NCBI GenBank assembly: GCA_003554345.1
Contig: PWGE01000018.1
Span: 1-8,965, forward strand
Reading direction: 5' to 3'
DNA from: T1SED10-198M sp003554345 [NCBI: Candidatus Sumerlaeota bacterium]
Lineage (GTDB): Bacteria; Sumerlaeota; T1SED10-198M
DNA: 8,965 nucleotides
The position numbers were made by a program, and so were the translations under genes. Shown piece after piece: positions 6,262-8,965 of this stretch. The stretch's first letter is position 1, and each line of letters starts with the position of its first letter. The notes under the pieces were generated by a model. That model saw only the letters and a list, made by a program, of their open reading frames with translations, had not been told where the DNA came from and did not search any database.

Positions 6262-8965
6262 AGAAGATGCTGGTACTATTATTCTTTTTATCTGCCGTGG
6301 TTTTGGTGGTTATTTTTATGCTTATTCCCTCGGATACCTACATGGAATATCTCTTCACAGATTCAGAAAGCAGGGAAAGAGAGTTGGAAGTTTTACTGGA
6401 CATTTCACGTGAGGAAGGATGGACTCCTGGATTGGCAGAAGATATTCTTTGGTTAGCTGCTGAGCTGGGAAATGAGGAGGTTGTTCAGGCTGCTATGCGT
6501 GAAGTGCTGGAAATGTCATATGATAATGAAGAAGCCCAGATGCTGATATATCGTTATTTGCAAAGAGAAAATGAACTGATGAAACTGCCTGAATTTTATG
6601 AGAAGCACTGGCAGAATACATCGGCAGATGAAATATTAAGAGAGCTGGTATCTCTTTATTCTACCCTGGAAAAACCTGATAAGCAACTGGAGGTGTTGTA
6701 TATCCTCAGGGAACGAGCCCCCTATGATGAAGAGATTCTTCTCATGATTTCTGATATTTATTCTATACAGGAAGCGTATGAACCCCAGCTTGAAGTCATA
6801 ACTCGCCTGTGGGAGATATATCCGGAAAAACCGGAGTACTGGCAGGCAAAATCGGATCTTCTTTTGCAAACTGGACGGCATAACAGGCTGGCAGATCTAC
6901 TGGAAAAGAAGTACAATGCTGAAATGCATTTAACAGTGCAGCAACTGGATTTTTTGCTTGGCCATAGGTGGGAAGTACTAGATTCACAGAAGAAGATGGA
7001 TTTATCTCTTTACTTACTGGAAGAAAAACCTCACAAGGGTAAAGAGTGGCTTCAGGCTCTGTTTAGCGAGTCATTACAGGAGGGGGATTTTAAGATGGCG
7101 GAAATGGCCAAAAAACATCTTGATAGGGAGCCGGAAATCAGCATTCAATTGTTTAAAGGTTATATCTGGCATCGAGAATTTGAGCAAGCCAGGGAGTTAG
7201 GGGAGCCTCTTTTTGAAAACATGGAAACCCAGGACCAGGGCCTCTATCTTAATCTGCTGGTATGGCTAAACCAACTGCCTGCCATTCTTCCTTTTCTGCT
7301 GAAAATGGAAAAGGAAGAAATACCACCAGATATCATAGACATCCTGGTAAGAGGTGCCAGGCAGATTGAAGATACTTCACAGTTAGAAAAACTTCTCTTC
7401 GACATCGTCGAAGAAAGTGACCCACATGAATACCTCAAGTCCGCTGCTTTTTTAGCCTTTCATCGTGGGGATGGAGAGCAGGCTATCTGGTATCTGCAGC
7501 AATGGTTCCAGGAAAGAGGTGTTGTATCTGAGGACGATCGATTTATTATGACTTACATGCTGGAATATGAGGGAAAGCTTAATCAGATCATTGGCTTTTA
7601 CGAAAAACACCTTGAGAAAGGCACCTTTGAAGACCCAGTGTCGGCTCTGGAAGCATTGGATTACTATTATCATGTATCACAGCAATATGAAGAGGCTGAA
7701 AACTTTCTTTTACAATGGGAGTCAGATCCATTTTTAGAAAAAGAAGTTAATTCGCTGAGGATAAAGTATTTGAGGCTTAGTGGTGACTGGCAAAGACTGG
7801 CTTCACTTATGATGAGTACTCTGCAGGATACTCCGGGGGAACCAGGGGAGTATTATCAGCTCTTACAAGCAGCCCGATGGTCGGAGGATACAGAAGCAAT
7901 GGCATTTGCCCTGGAAAATTTGTGGTCACTGGATCCAGAGCGTTATTTCTGGGTTTGTTATACCGAGTGGGAGAAAGCGCAAAATATAGACCGCTTACGA
8001 CAATTGATGGATGAGCTCATGGTTCTGGATGAACCGGAGAAACCTTATATGAACTGGTATGTTATGATAATCCGGGATTTGCCTCAGGAAGAACGAGCAG
8101 AAAGGTTAACATATTTAATCGGTCGTTCTTCTCAACCTGACTATCTTTTGCGAGCTGGCAGATATATGATGGTTGCTGGCTATACTTCCTATGCTGCAAG
8201 AGCTTTTGGGGCAGTTCTCGAACAACGTCCCCATGAACCTGAAGCACTTAGACGAATGGGTATTATAAAAGCCTGGGAAAATGACCTGGAGGGTGCACGA
8301 GGATATCTTGAAAAGGCATACTCTTATGAGCCGGATAATTATGAAACCATGTATTATTTAGCACAGTCTCGATGGTATCAGGATGAAAAAAAAAGAGCAT
8401 TACCTCTTTACTATACAATATGGAACGATTTGCATTTAAAAGAGGATTTGGATACGAGTCAGCAGCTCATTCTGGCCAAGTCGGCGGGAAGAATTGGAAG
8501 GGTACCACAGGCGAGAGTATGGTTTTCCGAACTGCTGGATGAAAACCCGGAGAACATACACATTCATGCGGATTATCTCGAAATGTTATACGATATGGGG
8601 GCTTACACTGAGGCATATGATATCTTTGTGTCGCATGAAGTGGTACGAAACAGCAAACATATTAGAATTCGCAGGGCATATGTGAGGGTTTTGTTGAGGT
8701 TGGGAGACACGGTAGGTGCCATGAGAGAAATTAACCACTTGATTTCAATGTATCCTGAAGAGGCGGGTCTTTGGACGGATAAGGGGTATGTTTTCAGTCG
8801 GCTTGGGATGAATGACAGGGCTATGGCTGCCTTTCAGAAATCATTATCAATGCAGGATAATAAGGATATATCAAGCTTATGGCGTTCCCTTTATCGCCAG
8901 GAAGGTAACTATGTGGGCACCAGTTGGGAACAGACCCGTAAGAGTGATGGAGAGGACCGTTTGGA
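6258..8965 (+). CDS. pelB: PelB-like TPR scaffold and outer-membrane porin (3' end cut by window)
   Basis: The frame is open from ATG 6258 to the right edge (902 codons). The start overlaps the upstream stop as ATGA and has no well-placed Shine-Dalgarno, so translational coupling is likely; M4 at 6267 is an alternative start. Residues about 4-24 (LVLLFFLSAVVLVVIF) are one transmembrane helix. The rest is nearly all helical. Repeats are degenerate through about residue 640 and more canonical TPRs from about 641 to 871, for example YTSYAARAFGAVLEQRPHEP. From about residue 882 the sequence turns beta-like and polar (GNYVGTSWEQ), as expected at the first barrel strand. Pseudomonas PelB is 1193 residues: inner-membrane helix, TPR scaffold, then a C-terminal barrel starting near this point. 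PelB binds PelA through its TPRs and exports Pel. TPR sequence alone is not diagnostic, so the call leans on layout and on the pelA-like neighbour. Confidence 0.77.
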   Translation, partial: MKKMLVLLFFLSAVVLVVIFMLIPSDTYMEYLFTDSESRERELEVLLDISREEGWTPGLAEDILWLAAELGNEEVVQAAMREVLEMSYDNEEAQMLIYRYLQRENELMKLPEFYEKHWQNTSADEILRELVSLYSTLEKPDKQLEVLYILRERAPYDEEILLMISDIYSIQEAYEPQLEVITRLWEIYPEKPEYWQAKSDLLLQTGRHNRLADLLEKKYNAEMHLTVQQLDFLLGHRWEVLDSQKKMDLSLYLLEEKPHKGKEWLQALFSESLQEGDFKMAEMAKKHLDREPEISIQLFKGYIWHREFEQARELGEPLFENMETQDQGLYLNLLVWLNQLPAILPFLLKMEKEEIPPDIIDILVRGARQIEDTSQLEKLLFDIVEESDPHEYLKSAAFLAFHRGDGEQAIWYLQQWFQERGVVSEDDRFIMTYMLEYEGKLNQIIGFYEKHLEKGTFEDPVSALEALDYYYHVSQQYEEAENFLLQWESDPFLEKEVNSLRIKYLRLSGDWQRLASLMMSTLQDTPGEPGEYYQLLQAARWSEDTEAMAFALENLWSLDPERYFWVCYTEWEKAQNIDRLRQLMDELMVLDEPEKPYMNWYVMIIRDLPQEERAERLTYLIGRSSQPDYLLRAGRYMMVAGYTSYAARAFGAVLEQRPHEPEALRRMGIIKAWENDLEGARGYLEKAYSYEPDNYETMYYLAQSRWYQDEKKRALPLYYTIWNDLHLKEDLDTSQQLILAKSAGRIGRVPQARVWFSELLDENPENIHIHADYLEMLYDMGAYTEAYDIFVSHEVVRNSKHIRIRRAYVRVLLRLGDTVGAMREINHLISMYPEEAGLWTDKGYVFSRLGMNDRAMAAFQKSLSMQDNKDISSLWRSLYRQEGNYVGTSWEQTRKSDGEDRL

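Noticed and set aside
6636-8247. Short minus-strand frames opposite the pelB-like gene
   Set aside because: They are antisense shadows of a continuous TPR-coding frame with no independent support.
8494-8685. Plus-strand 63-codon frame within the pelB-like gene
   Set aside because: It overlaps well-formed TPR repeats in the main frame; its sequence is low-quality and has no start signal.

Overview
The window holds three protein-coding genes in a divergent arrangement. One long reading frame on the minus strand runs off the left edge. Two overlapping plus-strand genes follow, the second running off the right edge. Between the two units lies a 213-bp, very AT-rich region (4003-4215) that must carry both promoters. 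There are no RNA genes, insertion sequences, CRISPR arrays or gene-free stretches over 300 bp.

The plus-strand pair looks like the start of a Pel exopolysaccharide locus. The first gene (681 codons) has the hallmarks of PelA: a Rossmann-like N-terminal domain, an Asp-Gly-Asp / His-x3-His metal-dependent deacetylase core, and a C-terminal beta-rich domain. It lacks the N-terminal glycoside hydrolase domain of Pseudomonas PelA. The second gene overlaps it by 4 bp (ATGA) and has the PelB layout: one N-terminal membrane anchor, then about 850 residues of helical TPR repeats. The window ends where the outer-membrane beta-barrel should begin. In Pseudomonas, PelA deacetylates Pel in the periplasm, and PelB recruits PelA and exports the polymer. 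The remaining pel genes (pelC-G) would lie to the right, but none is visible here.

The minus-strand gene (at least 1334 codons) encodes a large exported mosaic protein. In order it has a signal peptide, internalin-like leucine-rich repeats, a lamin-tail domain, a chitobiase-C-terminal-like domain, a CotH-type secreted kinase domain, an InlB-repeat-like domain, and a second leucine-rich block with its own cap. It is probably a cell-surface or matrix protein. Its divergence from the pel-like genes suggests shared regulation, which is inference.

Organism: a PelB-like porin implies a diderm (Gram-negative type) bacterium. Base composition is moderately AT-rich, with strongly AT-rich intergenic DNA. 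Mosaic LRR/CotH/lamin-tail proteins occur in free-living environmental phyla such as Spirochaetota, but I cannot name the phylum with confidence from this window.
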